DNA of 64,000 nucleotides from Myxococcaceae bacterium (GCA_004297725.1 SCUS01000081.1:62001-126000), one strand, 5' to 3'. Positions 33,436 through 42,810 are shown, counted from the stretch's first letter. Notes: generated from the sequence alone by a model not told the origin. Numbers and translations are program-made.

Positions 33436-34197
33436 GTGGACAAGGAACTTCTCATCGCCTTGCAGGCCTCTCTCGGGATCACGCTGCGCGACCCGACGCT
33501 GCTCGAGACCGCGATGACGCACCGGTCGGCGGCGCACGAGGGCCGCGCGGCGCGCCGGGGACACCGCTCCGTGGACAACGAGCGGATGGAATTCCTCGGA
33601 GACGCGGTGCTCTCGCTGTGCGTGAGCGAGCTGCTCTGGAAGCGCCTGCCGCAGGCGAGGGAGGGCGAGCTCACCCGGCTGCGCGCGGCGGTGGTCAACG
33701 AGACGGCGCTCGCCCGGCTGGGCACCGCCCTCGGCATCGGCGATACCCTTCGCCTCGGACGGGGTGAGGCCCGCACCGGCGGTCGCACCAAGCCCTCGCT
33801 CCTGGCCGACGCGCTCGAGGCGACGCTGGCCGCCGTGTACCTGGACGGCGGGCTCGACGCCGCGCGCTCCGTCGTCGACCGGCTGCTCACGCCCGAGATC
33901 GACGCGGCGCTCACCCGCGCGACCCCGGACCTCGACGACAAGACCCGCCTGCAGGAGCTCTTGCAGGCCCGGCACACCCTCACGCCTCGCTACGAGGTGG
34001 TGCGCGCCGAGGGCCCGGACCACCACCGCACCTGGGAGGTCGAGATGATCGCGGACCCCTTCCTCCGCACCCGCGGCGTCGGGACGAGCAAGAAGCGCGC
34101 GGAGCAGGCCGCCGCCGGCGAGGCGCTGCGGCTGCTCACCGGTGGCGCGGACGCGAACTTGACCCGCACCGGCACCGGCGACGATCCCTCGGACTGA
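33436..34197 (+). CDS. rnc: ribonuclease III
   Basis: The 253-residue double-stranded RNA endonuclease begins at a GTG. The catalytic signature [14 protein letters not shown] is near residue 50 and [17 protein letters not shown] near 120. The C-terminal dsRBD (about 165-235) contains [21 protein letters not shown] and [20 protein letters not shown] short acidic tail follows. It processes rRNA and cuts structured mRNAs, and could act on the hairpin between rpsO and pnp in this window. The stop shares a base with the dut start (TGATG). Confidence 0.96.
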   Translation: MDKELLIALQASLGITLRDPTLLETAMTHRSAAHEGRAARRGHRSVDNERMEFLGDAVLSLCVSELLWKRLPQAREGELTRLRAAVVNETALARLGTALGIGDTLRLGRGEARTGGRTKPSLLADALEATLAAVYLDGGLDAARSVVDRLLTPEIDAALTRATPDLDDKTRLQELLQARHTLTPRYEVVRAEGPDHHRTWEVEMIADPFLRTRGVGTSKKRAEQAAAGEALRLLTGGADANLTRTGTGDDPSD

Positions 34198-34643
34198 TGC
34201 GACTGGCCCTGCAACGACTCGCCCACGCCGAAGGGCTCCCGCTCCCGTCTTACCAGACGCGGTATTCCGCGGGGCTCGACCTCTGCGCGGCCATCCCCGA
34301 GGAGCCCCCGCTCAGGCTCCTCCCGGGCGAGCGGCTCTCGGTGCCCACGGGGCTCGTCATCGCGGTGCCCGAGGGCTACGAGGGGCAGGTGCGGGCGCGC
34401 TCGGGCAGGGCGCTCCGGGAGGGCCTCGCGGTGCTCAACGCGCCGGGCACCATCGACTCCGACTTCCGCGGCGAGGTGCGGGTGCTGCTGATCAACCTCG
34501 GCCCCGACCCCATCGAGATCGCCCGGGGCGAGCGCATCGCCCAGTTGGTCATCGCGCCGGTGTGCAGGGTGACCGTCGAGGAGGTCACGAGCCTCGAGAC
34601 GACCGACCGCGGCACCGGGGGCTTCGGCTCGACGGGACGCTGA
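34197..34643 (+). CDS. dut: deoxyuridine 5'-triphosphate nucleotidohydrolase (dUTPase)
   Basis: The 148-residue trimeric dUTPase converts dUTP to dUMP and pyrophosphate. All five motifs are present: SAGLDLCAA (motif 1), VRARSGRA (2), [13 protein letters not shown] (3), [13 protein letters not shown] (4), and the C-terminal P-loop-like [10 protein letters not shown] (5). It is translationally coupled to rnc by one shared base and stands 34 bp before the zinc-ribbon pseudokinase. Length is standard. Confidence 0.96.
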   Translation: MRLALQRLAHAEGLPLPSYQTRYSAGLDLCAAIPEEPPLRLLPGERLSVPTGLVIAVPEGYEGQVRARSGRALREGLAVLNAPGTIDSDFRGEVRVLLINLGPDPIEIARGERIAQLVIAPVCRVTVEEVTSLETTDRGTGGFGSTGR

Positions 34644-34677
34644 ACGGACGTGGTACGGTGACCGCACGGAAGGCGCT

Positions 34678-36417
34678 GTGCTGACCCACTGTCCGTACTG
34701 CAACGCTCGCCTCGACCCGTCGGCCTCCCGCTGCCCGGTGTGCAAGGCCTCTCTGGCCAACGCACGCCCGCTGCCGCCCCCGTCCGCCCGGCCCGGCCCG
34801 CCGTCGGCCCCGCCGTCGGCCTCGCCGTCGGCCAGGGTCGCGCCATCACGGCTCAACATCGGGCCTCCGCCCAACGCGCGGGTGCCGGGCGCAGCGCTGC
34901 ACGCCCCTCCGGCGGTGCGGCCGCACCCGGCTCCCGCCGCGCCCGCGCCAGCTCCTCCGAGGCCCGCACCGGCTCCTCCGAGGCCCGCGCCGTCGCCTCC
35001 GAGGCCCGCGCCGTCGCGGCCGGAGGAGGATGATGTCGACACGCTGAGCGCGCTCACCAACCCGCAGCTTCGGCTCTCCGCCGGCGAATGGCTGCGCGAG
35101 CGCTTCCAGCTCACCGCCCGGATGGGCGAAGGGCTCTTCGGCACCACCTGGCGCGCCCTCGACACCACCGGCGGCCCCGACGTCGCGGTGAAGGTGATGG
35201 GGCCGCTGCTGCTGCTCAACGAGGGAGAGCGGCGAGACTTCCACGGCAAGTGCGAGATGTTCACCCGTCGCACGCTCGCGGGCTGCGTGCTGCCCTCCGA
35301 CGTCGTGCTGGCGCCCGGGTGCGTGGCCGTGGTCAGCCCGCTGGTCGACGGCGTGTCGCTCCGGTCCGTGCTGTCGGCCCGCCGCTCGATCGGCTCGGCG
35401 CTCTCGACGGAGGAGGCGCTGCGCGTGGTCCACTCGCTGGTGCTCGCGCTGCAGGCGATGCACACCGCCTCGCCGCACGGCCTGCTGCGCCCCGAAGACG
35501 TCATGGTCACCGCGCGGGGGCTGCTTCTCACCGACGGCATCCTCGGCGTGTGCATCCCCCCCGACCGCCTCGTGGAGCGGGTGCGCGCGGCGCAGGGTGA
35601 AGCCATGCCCTACCTCGCGCCCGAGGTCCTCGCGGGACGCCGGCCGACGGCGAGCGCCGACCTGTACGCGCTCGGCGCGATGACCACCGAGGTGATCGGC
35701 GGCGCCACGCCCGACCGCGGCCCGGACCTCTCCTCGTTCACCCCGGAGCTCCGCCGGGCGATCGTGACGCTCCTCGACCGCGAGCCCGGTCGGCGCCCCG
35801 CCGGCATCCGCATGCTCCTCGACGCCCTCTCCTCGATGGTCGGGCTCTCCCAGCGCCCCGCCGACCCGCCGCTCCCGCTGCCCGAGCAGGTCGCGCTTCG
35901 TACGCCCGTGGAGGTGCAGGCCCCCTCGAGGCCTTCGCCTGCGGCGTCCTCGTCCTCGTCGTCGTCGCGTCTCCCCACCGTCGCGCCGCTCACCGAGGCG
36001 TCGCGCGAGCTCCCCCACGGTCGGCTCGGCAGCGCGACCGCCTCGCTGCCGCTGATGGTCAACCCGCGCGCTCCGGCGCCCATCACCACCTCCGGGCCGC
36101 CCCCCGACCTCGCGGTGAGGTCCGGCCCGCCGGGCGGGCTCCCGCTGCCTCCGCTGCGCTCCTCGCCCAGCTCCCCGGCGAAGTCGCGGCCGCTCCCGCC
36201 CCTCCAGGCCAGGGCCGAGCCGCCCCCGGAGGCGGAGACCGTGATGCGCCCGGCGCCCCAGCGTCCTGCGGCGGCCTCGAGCGCGCCGTCGCGCTCGCTG
36301 CGGGAGGACGACATGATCGACCCGAAGCTGCTGCGCGCGGCGAGGATGCTCGACGCCGAGCGTCGGGTCCCGCGGGCGGAGACGCTCGATGAGATCGACC
36401 TGATCGACGACGACTGA
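34678..36417 (+). CDS. zinc-ribbon protein with a kinase-fold domain lacking catalytic residues (pseudokinase)
   Basis: The 579-residue protein starts at GTG 34678 behind GGAAGG. A zinc ribbon (Cys5, Cys8, Cys19, Cys22) is followed by a Pro/Ala-rich linker with PPRPAP repeats, then a kinase fold from about residue 138 to 395. The VAIK-type Lys172 is present (DVAVKVMG), but the HRD motif is HGL (267-269), so the catalytic Asp is missing. DFG reads TDGILG, and the APE motif survives (LAPEVLAG). A long Ser/Pro-rich tail with acidic end follows. Such a domain is probably a scaffold or nucleotide-binding regulator. No membrane helix is visible. It follows dut by 34 bp. Confidence 0.82.
   Translation: MLTHCPYCNARLDPSASRCPVCKASLANARPLPPPSARPGPPSAPPSASPSARVAPSRLNIGPPPNARVPGAALHAPPAVRPHPAPAAPAPAPPRPAPAPPRPAPSPPRPAPSRPEEDDVDTLSALTNPQLRLSAGEWLRERFQLTARMGEGLFGTTWRALDTTGGPDVAVKVMGPLLLLNEGERRDFHGKCEMFTRRTLAGCVLPSDVVLAPGCVAVVSPLVDGVSLRSVLSARRSIGSALSTEEALRVVHSLVLALQAMHTASPHGLLRPEDVMVTARGLLLTDGILGVCIPPDRLVERVRAAQGEAMPYLAPEVLAGRRPTASADLYALGAMTTEVIGGATPDRGPDLSSFTPELRRAIVTLLDREPGRRPAGIRMLLDALSSMVGLSQRPADPPLPLPEQVALRTPVEVQAPSRPSPAASSSSSSSRLPTVAPLTEASRELPHGRLGSATASLPLMVNPRAPAPITTSGPPPDLAVRSGPPGGLPLPPLRSSPSSPAKSRPLPPLQARAEPPPEAETVMRPAPQRPAAASSAPSRSLREDDMIDPKLLRAARMLDAERRVPRAETLDEIDLIDDD
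34954..35016 (+). repeat. 21-bp tandem repeat x3 encoding PPRPAPA/S
   Basis: Three 21-bp units, CCTCCGAGGCCCGCACCGGCT and close variants, encode PPRPAPA, PPRPAPS and PPRPAPS. They form the linker between the zinc ribbon and the kinase fold. Confidence 0.85.
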
Positions 36418-36456
36418 GGAGGGGCTTAGGAGCGGGGAGGGAGGGGTCGGAGCGGA

Positions 36457-36789
36457 TCAGCCCAGGTGGGCTTCGAACATCGCGACGAGCTTCGACTCCG
36501 GCGCGAGACCGACCGAGCGCCCGACCTCGCGGCCACCCTTGAACAGGATCACCGTCGGCACGCCGCGGATCTGCAGGCTGGCGGGGGTCTGCGGGGAGTC
36601 ATCGATGTCCAGCTTGGCGACCTTGAGGCGACCGGCGTAGCCCTTCGCGATCTTGTCGACGATGGGAGAGAGGGCCTTACACGGGCCGCACCAGGTCGCG
36701 GTGAAGTCGAGGAGCACGGGCACATCGGACTTCAGCACCTCCGCGTCGAAGGTCTGATCGGTGACGGTCTTCACAAGCTCTGATGCCAT
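36457..36789 (-). CDS. trxA: thioredoxin
   Basis: The 110-residue protein has the thioredoxin fold and the active site WCGPC (Cys34, Cys37) followed by KALSPIVDKIA, with the cis-Pro in IRGVPTVILFKGG. It reduces disulfides in the cytoplasm, for example in thiol peroxidases like the one at 16498. The start ATG 36789 lacks a signal peptide. It is convergent with the pseudokinase and stands 96 bp downstream of the DHH-like gene with a candidate promoter of its own. Confidence 0.95.
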   Translation of the reverse strand: MASELVKTVTDQTFDAEVLKSDVPVLLDFTATWCGPCKALSPIVDKIAKGYAGRLKVAKLDIDDSPQTPASLQIRGVPTVILFKGGREVGRSVGLAPESKLVAMFEAHLG

Positions 36790-36860
36790 GGAGTGGATCC
36801 TTGTCGGGCGCGCACGGAGCGCCTCTTTGGGGGGGGATGGAGGAAGCGAGACGGCGGCCA

Positions 36861-36889
36861 ACGATGGTTCGGTGGAAACCCTCTGTCAA
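36861..36889 (-). promoter_or_regulatory. candidate promoter of thioredoxin
   Basis: On the minus strand TTGACA (36889-36884), a perfect -35 box, is followed after 17 bp by CATCGT (36866-36861), a weak -10 box. It lies at the end of the DHH-like gene and points at the thioredoxin gene 72 bp ahead. Confidence 0.45.
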
Positions 36890-37785
36890 TCGATCCGGCA
36901 GGCAGCGGTCGAGGCGCGCACCACGGACTCCACGATCTCGAAGACCTCGTCGGGGCTGAGGCGGCTGCGCGATCCGTCTGCGTTGCGGGGCGCGCCGCCG
37001 ACGGTGCTGCCGCCGCCCCATCCGCGCTCGCGCTCGTTGAGCGCCGTGAGGATGGTTCGCACGGGGAAGAACTTCACGAACTCCGAGCGCTTGGCCACGG
37101 TGTACGCGTGCGATCCGTCGCGCAGCGACGAGTGGATGATCACGCGCTGGTGTCCGTCGGCGAAGAGCCTCGCGTGGGCCCGGTAGCCGAGGCTCTCGAC
37201 GAGCTCCCAGCCGGTGCCCTCGCGCAGCACGCGGTACCGGTGGTCGACCACGAAGTCGGCCGTGTACGCATGCGAGGCGCCGTCCGCGTAGACCGAGATG
37301 CGCCGCCCGACCTCGTCGAGGAGGGCGCGCAGCCCGGCGTTGTCGAGGGTGTAGTAGCTCCCGTCCGCGCGCGCCTGCAGCTCGGGCTCGGAGAGCCACT
37401 CGACGATGGTGGGCATGTCGCCCGCGAGGGGGTAGGCGCCGGCGTGCGCGTCGAGCAGGCCTGCGCAGAGCACGAGCCGGTTGATGAGCGGCTCCTGGGC
37501 GCGGTCGATGTGCCGGAGCAGCCAGACCGCGAGCGCCGTGTCGAGGTCGACGTCGTTGAGGTAGACCGTGAGGTCGCGGGGCTTGAGCCCGAGCGCGATG
37601 GCGTCGTGCACCTGCTCGGCGGTGCTGCGCGTCGCGTGGCGCACGCAGTCGCCGTGGTGGTCGAAGCTGTAGCGCTCGCACTCGGCGTCGATGCGCGGGC
37701 CGAGGACATAGCCGTCCAGGGCGATGCTGCGAGGCGCAAGCTCGTCGAAGCCGACGATGCGTCCTCGCTCGATGACGATCTCCAT
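36886..37785 (-). CDS. DHH-like conserved protein of unknown function
   Basis: The roughly 299-residue protein shows features of the DHH phosphoesterase superfamily: SFDHHGDCVRHATRS at about 40-54 and LNDVDLDTALAVWLL at about 76-90, both with spaced Asp/His that could bind metals. A Gly-rich GWGGGSTVGG close to the C-terminus recalls the substrate-binding GGG of DHHA1 domains. Known DHH enzymes cleave phosphoester bonds in nucleic acids or cyclic dinucleotides, but this branch is unassigned. ATG 37785 shares its base with the stop of the preceding gene; a GTG at 37788 is an alternative. It belongs to the ppiD-M16-membrane operon. Confidence 0.75.
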   Translation of the reverse strand: MEIVIERGRIVGFDELAPRSIALDGYVLGPRIDAECERYSFDHHGDCVRHATRSTAEQVHDAIALGLKPRDLTVYLNDVDLDTALAVWLLRHIDRAQEPLINRLVLCAGLLDAHAGAYPLAGDMPTIVEWLSEPELQARADGSYYTLDNAGLRALLDEVGRRISVYADGASHAYTADFVVDHRYRVLREGTGWELVESLGYRAHARLFADGHQRVIIHSSLRDGSHAYTVAKRSEFVKFFPVRTILTALNERERGWGGGSTVGGAPRNADGSRSRLSPDEVFEIVESVVRASTAACRID

Positions 37786-39560
37786 CACGGAATCACCTCT
37801 CGCGTGCGCTCATAGAGCAGCCAGTCGCGGCCCGAGAACGCCAGTCGGTAACGGGTCGGCTCGGCCGCCGGGGAGTCGGAGACGCCACGGCGCACGAGGA
37901 CGTAGTCGTAATAACTCCGGTCGGGGTCCGCCACCTCGAGCGAGGCCGTCCACTCCCAGCGAGGGGGGAGCCGGGGCGGGCGGGACGGCCCCTCGCGGTA
38001 GCGGAAGGGCGACTGGGGGAAGTCCGCGAAGGAGAAGGTCGCGACCGCGCCCCCTCGCGCCTGGTAGTACGCAGCGACGTGGAGCATCGGGACGTTGGGC
38101 ACCCAGGCGCTCGACTGCGGCGCCAGGATCGCCACCAGCCTACGACCCGGCCGGGCGTGCGCCAGCGCCTCGTCGAGGTCGCCGAGCTCGCTCGCCTGCC
38201 ACTGGGCGACCCTCGCGCGGAGGTCGACGACGAAGCCCAGCGAGGCGGCGCCGAGCGCGGCCACGAGGAGCCAGGCCCCGCGCCCCAGCGAGAGGCGGGG
38301 CATCCAGAGCGGCAGCAGCAGCGCGGCCACGAGCGGGAAGCGGGTGTGGATCGGCCAGACGAAGCCGTAGCTCGACGGGGTCACGACGTAGAGCGCGGCG
38401 CAGAGCGCGGGCACCCACGCGAGCGAAGGGCGATCGCCGGGGGTAAGCTCTCGATCGGACGAGCGATCGAAGGCGAGACCGACGAAGGCGCCCACCGCCG
38501 CGAGCATCGCCGCGCGGAACCCGATCTCGGACCACGTGGCCTCCGGGGGGGCGTCCGGGCCCCACAGCGCCTGGAAGGTCCGGTGGCGCAGCGCGTAGGC
38601 CACGGCGAAGAGCAGCGCCCCGACCAGCGGCATCCAGCGGGTCGGAGAGCCCGCGGCCTCGGCGGGGCGACGCTCCTTCGCCGAGAGCGCGACGGCGGCC
38701 AGGACCGCGAGGCCCCACCCGAGGAGCAGCCGCTCGTCGCGATCACCGGGCACGTCCAGCAGCGTGTTGCTGAGCTCCCGCGCGAGGCTCGGCACCGAGG
38801 GCCACTCGGGGTGCGCGGCGGTCCCCACGCCGCCCGCGAGCACCGTCGCGTCGTTGGCCGGGGAGCGCACGACCCAGAGCGCCGCCGCGAGCAGCGAGGG
38901 CACCAGGAACACCACCTGGCGGAGCCACCCGAGAAGTTCGGCGCCGAGCGCGCGCAGGCGCCCGGAGGGCGGCGCGAGGGTGGTAAGCACGCCGAGCCCG
39001 AGCACGCCGAAGGGGATGAGGTGCGCGTAGAAGGTGGCGAGCGAGAGCGCCCCGAGCGCCACCTGACGGCGGGGCTCGGTGCGCCTCGCCGGGTCGGCGA
39101 AGAGCCCGATGGCGACCAGCGCGAGCGGCACCCCGATGAGCAGGTTGAGGAAGCCGAGGAAGAACTGCGGGTTCCAGAGCAGCGGCCAGGAGAGGGCCGC
39201 GAGGCGCTCGTCGCCGCCCGACCGGCGGAGCGCGAAGCGCAGCGCGTAGGGGATGGCGACGAGCGAGGCGGCGGCCAGCAGCCGGAGCGCGCCCTCCGCG
39301 CCCAGCAGGGCGGAGAGCGGGACGCCGAGCGCATACACGAGCAGGTATTGCGTGCGTGAGAGCGTGACCTCGAAGACCGCGTCGAGCGACGAGCCAAAGA
39401 GCAGCCGACGCAGCACCGAGACGGCGGCGATGTGCTGGGGGAGGTCCTGGAGCGGGGCGTGCGCGGCGGCGTAGAGGGGGGTCGCGAGACCGAGCGAAAC
39501 GACCGCGAAGGCGGCCTCGAACCCGACGCTGACCCCGCGCAGTCGATCGCGGAGCGTCAC
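37785..39560 (-). CDS. large polytopic membrane protein of unknown function
   Basis: The 591-residue protein has a GTG start overlapping the M16 stop (GTGA). About 11-13 hydrophobic helices fill the first 450 residues, for example WPLLWNPQFFLGFLNLLIGV and LGALSLATFYAHLIPFGVLGL. A soluble periplasmic-looking domain follows (about 450-591, RRLVAILAPQSSAWVPN and YYDYVLVRRG). The overall architecture resembles GT-C or mannosyltransferase-like proteins, including an early conserved-looking loop (HAPLQDLPQHIA) with acidic residue and His. I do not assign a reaction. Coupling to a peptidase and a DHH-like gene suggests a shared envelope-related transcript. Confidence 0.8.
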   Translation of the reverse strand: MTLRDRLRGVSVGFEAAFAVVSLGLATPLYAAAHAPLQDLPQHIAAVSVLRRLLFGSSLDAVFEVTLSRTQYLLVYALGVPLSALLGAEGALRLLAAASLVAIPYALRFALRRSGGDERLAALSWPLLWNPQFFLGFLNLLIGVPLALVAIGLFADPARRTEPRRQVALGALSLATFYAHLIPFGVLGLGVLTTLAPPSGRLRALGAELLGWLRQVVFLVPSLLAAALWVVRSPANDATVLAGGVGTAAHPEWPSVPSLARELSNTLLDVPGDRDERLLLGWGLAVLAAVALSAKERRPAEAAGSPTRWMPLVGALLFAVAYALRHRTFQALWGPDAPPEATWSEIGFRAAMLAAVGAFVGLAFDRSSDRELTPGDRPSLAWVPALCAALYVVTPSSYGFVWPIHTRFPLVAALLLPLWMPRLSLGRGAWLLVAALGAASLGFVVDLRARVAQWQASELGDLDEALAHARPGRRLVAILAPQSSAWVPNVPMLHVAAYYQARGGAVATFSFADFPQSPFRYREGPSRPPRLPPRWEWTASLEVADPDRSYYDYVLVRRGVSDSPAAEPTRYRLAFSGRDWLLYERTREVIP

Positions 39561-40861
39561 GGCTCGACGTCCCTCCAGCGAGCGCGAAACGACTTCAGCA
39601 ACGACTTGATCTCGGCCTCGTGCTTCGCCGCCTTCGGGCCCACGAGCACCACGTTGGCCCTCGCCGGGTCGAGCACCCGGGCCGCGGCGGCGCGGAGGTC
39701 CTCGGTGCTCAGCGACAGCAGCTCCTCGCGCCTGTCGTCGGGGCTGCGGCGCTGCCCGAACAGCTCCGCCGGGCCGTAGAAGTCGCAGAGGTGCTGCGCG
39801 TCGTCGTCGAGCGCGTCGAGGTCGAAGCCGAAGCGCCGCTGCGCCTTCTCGAGCTCCGCGCGCGTGGGCCCCGCCCCGGCGAGCTCGCGGAAGATCTCTA
39901 GCACCTCCTCGACCACGGCCCCGACCGAGGCGCGCGCGACCGAGGCCGCCACGTCGATGACGCCCACCTCGGCGAAGCGCTCGATGTCGGCGGACACGTC
40001 GTAGGCCAGGCCCCGCTCCTCGCAGACCCGGCGGTAGAGCCGCGTGGACATCCCGTCGTCGATGACCCGCAGGAGCAGCTCCGTGGCCGCGCCTCCCGGG
40101 TCGTCGAGGCCCTCGCAGGGGTAGGCGATGCGCAGCGCCGTCTGGCTCGCCGAGTGCGGGACGAGCGAGCGTCGGCCCCGACGGTGACGCCGGGTGAAGG
40201 GCTTCGCGGCGCGCAGCGGCCCCTCGGGGATCTCGTGCAGCGAGCCCTTCACCGCGGCGAGGAGCTCGTCGTGGGTGAGCGGCCCCGCGGCGCAGGCGAC
40301 CATGTTGCCCGCGGCGTAGTGGCGCGCGTGGTGCTCGCGCAGGTCGTCGTCGGTGAAGCGGGTGACGTTGTGCGCCGTGCCCGCGATGGGCGCGCCGAGG
40401 GGATGCTCGCCGAACACCAGCCGACGGGCGTGGTTGTCGGGCGAGATGTCGCGGCCGCGGTCGTCGACGTCCTCCAGGAGCTCCTCGCGGACGATGCCGA
40501 CCTCGACCTTGCGGTCGGCGAAGACCGGGGCCGTGAGGAGCCCGCCGAGGATGGCGGCGGCCGGGGCCAGCGCGTCGGGCGGGGCGCTCAGCTCGAACAT
40601 GGTGAAGTCCGAGTGCGTCGCGGCGTTCATCGAGGCGCCGAGGGACTCCACCGCGTCGTTCACGAGCGCGGCCGAGGGCAGCGCCGCGGAGCCGCGGAAG
40701 AGCATGTGCTCGAGGAAGTGCGAGAGGCCGTTGTGCCGCGGGCGCTCATGCCGGGAGCCGACATGGACGTAGACGGCGGCCACCGCGCGGTGGAGGTACG
40801 GGCGGTGGATGGTGAGGACGCGCAGCCCGTTGCCGAGCCGGTGCGTGCGGACGTCGTGCAT
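39557..40861 (-). CDS. M16-family zinc metallopeptidase (insulinase/PqqL-like)
   Basis: The 434-residue peptidase has the inverted zinc motif HFLEH (His48, Glu51, His52), and the third ligand is probably the Glu in REELLEDVDD. The C-terminal M16 domain is present (GLAYDVSADIERFAEVG). No signal peptide is visible, so it may be cytoplasmic. Single-domain-pair M16 proteins often work as homo- or heterodimers; here no second M16 gene is adjacent. ATG 40861 is used; the TTG one codon earlier is not needed. It follows the parvulin-like chaperone by 13 bp and overlaps the next gene. Confidence 0.92.
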   Translation of the reverse strand: MHDVRTHRLGNGLRVLTIHRPYLHRAVAAVYVHVGSRHERPRHNGLSHFLEHMLFRGSAALPSAALVNDAVESLGASMNAATHSDFTMFELSAPPDALAPAAAILGGLLTAPVFADRKVEVGIVREELLEDVDDRGRDISPDNHARRLVFGEHPLGAPIAGTAHNVTRFTDDDLREHHARHYAAGNMVACAAGPLTHDELLAAVKGSLHEIPEGPLRAAKPFTRRHRRGRRSLVPHSASQTALRIAYPCEGLDDPGGAATELLLRVIDDGMSTRLYRRVCEERGLAYDVSADIERFAEVGVIDVAASVARASVGAVVEEVLEIFRELAGAGPTRAELEKAQRRFGFDLDALDDDAQHLCDFYGPAELFGQRRSPDDRREELLSLSTEDLRAAAARVLDPARANVVLVGPKAAKHEAEIKSLLKSFRARWRDVEP

Positions 40862-40874
40862 CAACGCGACGGTG

Positions 40875-42617
40875 TCAGTTGTCTTCCTGACCGGGGGCGG
40901 GGGCGCGGAGCCTCGGCGAGTTGCCGATGCGCACCTGACCGTCGTGCTCGGCCTCCTGGCGGAGGTGCGTGACGTACTGCACGAGCACGTCGCGCTGCCT
41001 CGCGGCGAGGGCCGAGGCGTTCACCGAGGAGAGAAGCTCCTGGCGCTGGCGGCCGAACTCCTCGCGGGTGGCCACGGTGCGGCTCCCGTCCTTGAAGCGC
41101 ATCAGGAACCAGTCGTCACCGGCCTGCACGGGCTCGCGGACGAGGGGGCTCTCCTGGGTGAGCCCGAACGCGACCGAGGTGAGCATCTCCGCGCGCTCGA
41201 CGTCGTTGACCACGAAGCCGTTGCGGGCGAACACCTCGCTGTCCTGGAGGGTCGGCGCGTCGAGGTCGGTGCGCTCCACCGGCGCGAGCGTGACGTTGTT
41301 CGCGAGGGTCACCGGGGCCGGCACCTCGCCGCGGAAGAACTCGCGCAGCGCGGCCGCGTGCGCCTGGGTGCCGACCTCGTCGAGGTTGGTGGCCGTGCGC
41401 ATGCGCTCGAGCGTGGTGCGGGCGGCCTCGCGGGCGAGCTCGGCGCCGCGGGTCTCGCGGAAGAGCGTGCGGGCGATGTCGCGCTTGGCCTCGGCCTCGG
41501 GCACGTCGCCCTCGCGGAACGCGAGGAGCTGGATGATGTGGGCGCCGAAGGGGGTCTCGGTCACCGGCGAGACGCCGTTGGGCTGCAGGGCGGTGGCGGC
41601 GCGCACGAAGGCCGCGTCGAAGTTGCTGCCCTCGACCGCGGTCCACGGGAGCATGCCGCCCTCGCGCCAGTTGCCCGGGTCGTCGGAGTAGAGGCGAGCG
41701 AGGCGGACGAAGTCGCCGCCGGCCACGAGCTGCGCCCGGATCGCCTCGGCCCGCGCGCGGACCTCCGCCTTCTGCGCGTCCGTCGCGCCCTCCGGGTACT
41801 TCACCAGGATGTGCCGCGCGCGGAACTCCCTGCGCAGGCCGCGCAGGCTCTCGCGCCGCCGCTCCCACTGCCGCTGGATCTCGTCGGTGTGCTGCCCCGC
41901 CCAGGCCTCGACCTGCGCCGCGTCGTCGTCGCGCACCAGGTTGCGATAGAAGTTCAGGTTGTAGCGGAGGAAGCGCACCGCCATCTGGTCGTGCGAGCGC
42001 TGGTAGTCGCGCCACATGTCCTCGTCGGAGAGCTGCACCGAGGCGCGCACCGAGTCGCGCATGCGCTGGGCGAGCATCTCGCGCACCATGGCCTCGCGCA
42101 GGTCGGCGACGGTGCGGCGGAAGAGGCGCCGCGCGACGCGCTCGAACTGCGGGAAGTCGAAGCGGTCACCGACGCCGCCGCAGGACGACGGCGGCAGCTC
42201 GACGCGGCCCGACTGCACCCCGAGCACGGGCTCGGCCCCGACGCCGACGGAGGCGTAGAAGCGGCAGTTGCGGAACTCCTCGTTGACCATCTCCTCGGTG
42301 ACCCGCATGCCGAGGCGCTCGGCCTCGTGGGCGAGGAGCTCCCGCTCGATGAGGCCGTCGAGGGCGCCCTGCCGGATGGCTCCGGCGACCGCGGGGTTCT
42401 CCTCCGAGGCGCGCATGATGCGGGGCACCATCCCGACCGCGGCCACGAAGTCGCTCTCACTGAGCGTGCGGCCATGCACCTTGGCGGCGTAGGTGACCTT
42501 CAGACTTCCCTGGGAGCAGCTCTGCGAGCCTGGCCCCACACCGAAGATGGTCGCGACGGACGCGATCAGCACGATGAGGAAGAACGAGTTGGAGTGCTTA
42601 CGGAATCCTTCCAGCAT
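40875..42617 (-). CDS. membrane-anchored SurA/PpiD-like peptidyl-prolyl isomerase/chaperone
   Basis: The 580-residue protein has a single N-terminal helix (SFFLIVLIASVATIFGVG, about 11-28). A SurA_N-type chaperone region follows, then a parvulin domain at about 280-380 (FRARHILVKYPEGAT, then GGDFVRLARLYSDDPGNWREGG and FGAHIIQLL), and a long C-terminal chaperone arm. This layout is that of PpiD and SurA-N_3 proteins, which assist outer-membrane protein folding at the inner membrane's outer face. It opens an operon with an M16 peptidase and is divergent from rpsO over 193 bp. Confidence 0.9.
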   Translation of the reverse strand: MLEGFRKHSNSFFLIVLIASVATIFGVGPGSQSCSQGSLKVTYAAKVHGRTLSESDFVAAVGMVPRIMRASEENPAVAGAIRQGALDGLIERELLAHEAERLGMRVTEEMVNEEFRNCRFYASVGVGAEPVLGVQSGRVELPPSSCGGVGDRFDFPQFERVARRLFRRTVADLREAMVREMLAQRMRDSVRASVQLSDEDMWRDYQRSHDQMAVRFLRYNLNFYRNLVRDDDAAQVEAWAGQHTDEIQRQWERRRESLRGLRREFRARHILVKYPEGATDAQKAEVRARAEAIRAQLVAGGDFVRLARLYSDDPGNWREGGMLPWTAVEGSNFDAAFVRAATALQPNGVSPVTETPFGAHIIQLLAFREGDVPEAEAKRDIARTLFRETRGAELAREAARTTLERMRTATNLDEVGTQAHAAALREFFRGEVPAPVTLANNVTLAPVERTDLDAPTLQDSEVFARNGFVVNDVERAEMLTSVAFGLTQESPLVREPVQAGDDWFLMRFKDGSRTVATREEFGRQRQELLSSVNASALAARQRDVLVQYVTHLRQEAEHDGQVRIGNSPRLRAPAPGQEDN

Positions 42618-42750
42618 TGGTAACCGCTCGCGTCGGGCGCTTCGGCCCGGTTAAGGTCACCGTTGGAGGTATCCGAGGCGTCGCAGCTTCGACGTCCACC
42701 GACCACCTCCATCGGGTTCGGAGCGCACGCACTAACACATCAGAGGGTGA

Positions 42751-42778
42751 TTGACACCAGTCCATAAGCGGAGATACT
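42751..42778 (+). promoter_or_regulatory. sigma-70-type promoter of rpsO
   Basis: TTGACA (42751-42756), a perfect -35 box, and GATACT (42773-42778, 4 of 6) are 16 bp apart. The leader to rpsO is then about 25 nt and ends in AAGGAA before the ATG. This is the best promoter match I found in the window, and it fits a highly expressed gene. Confidence 0.75.
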
Positions 42779-42810
42779 CCGCGCCCGTTTTCGAGTAAGG
42801 AACGCACAAC

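Noticed and set aside
40861-40864. TTG start one codon before the M16 peptidase ATG
   Set aside because: It adds one residue and offers no better ribosome-binding site, so the ATG was kept.
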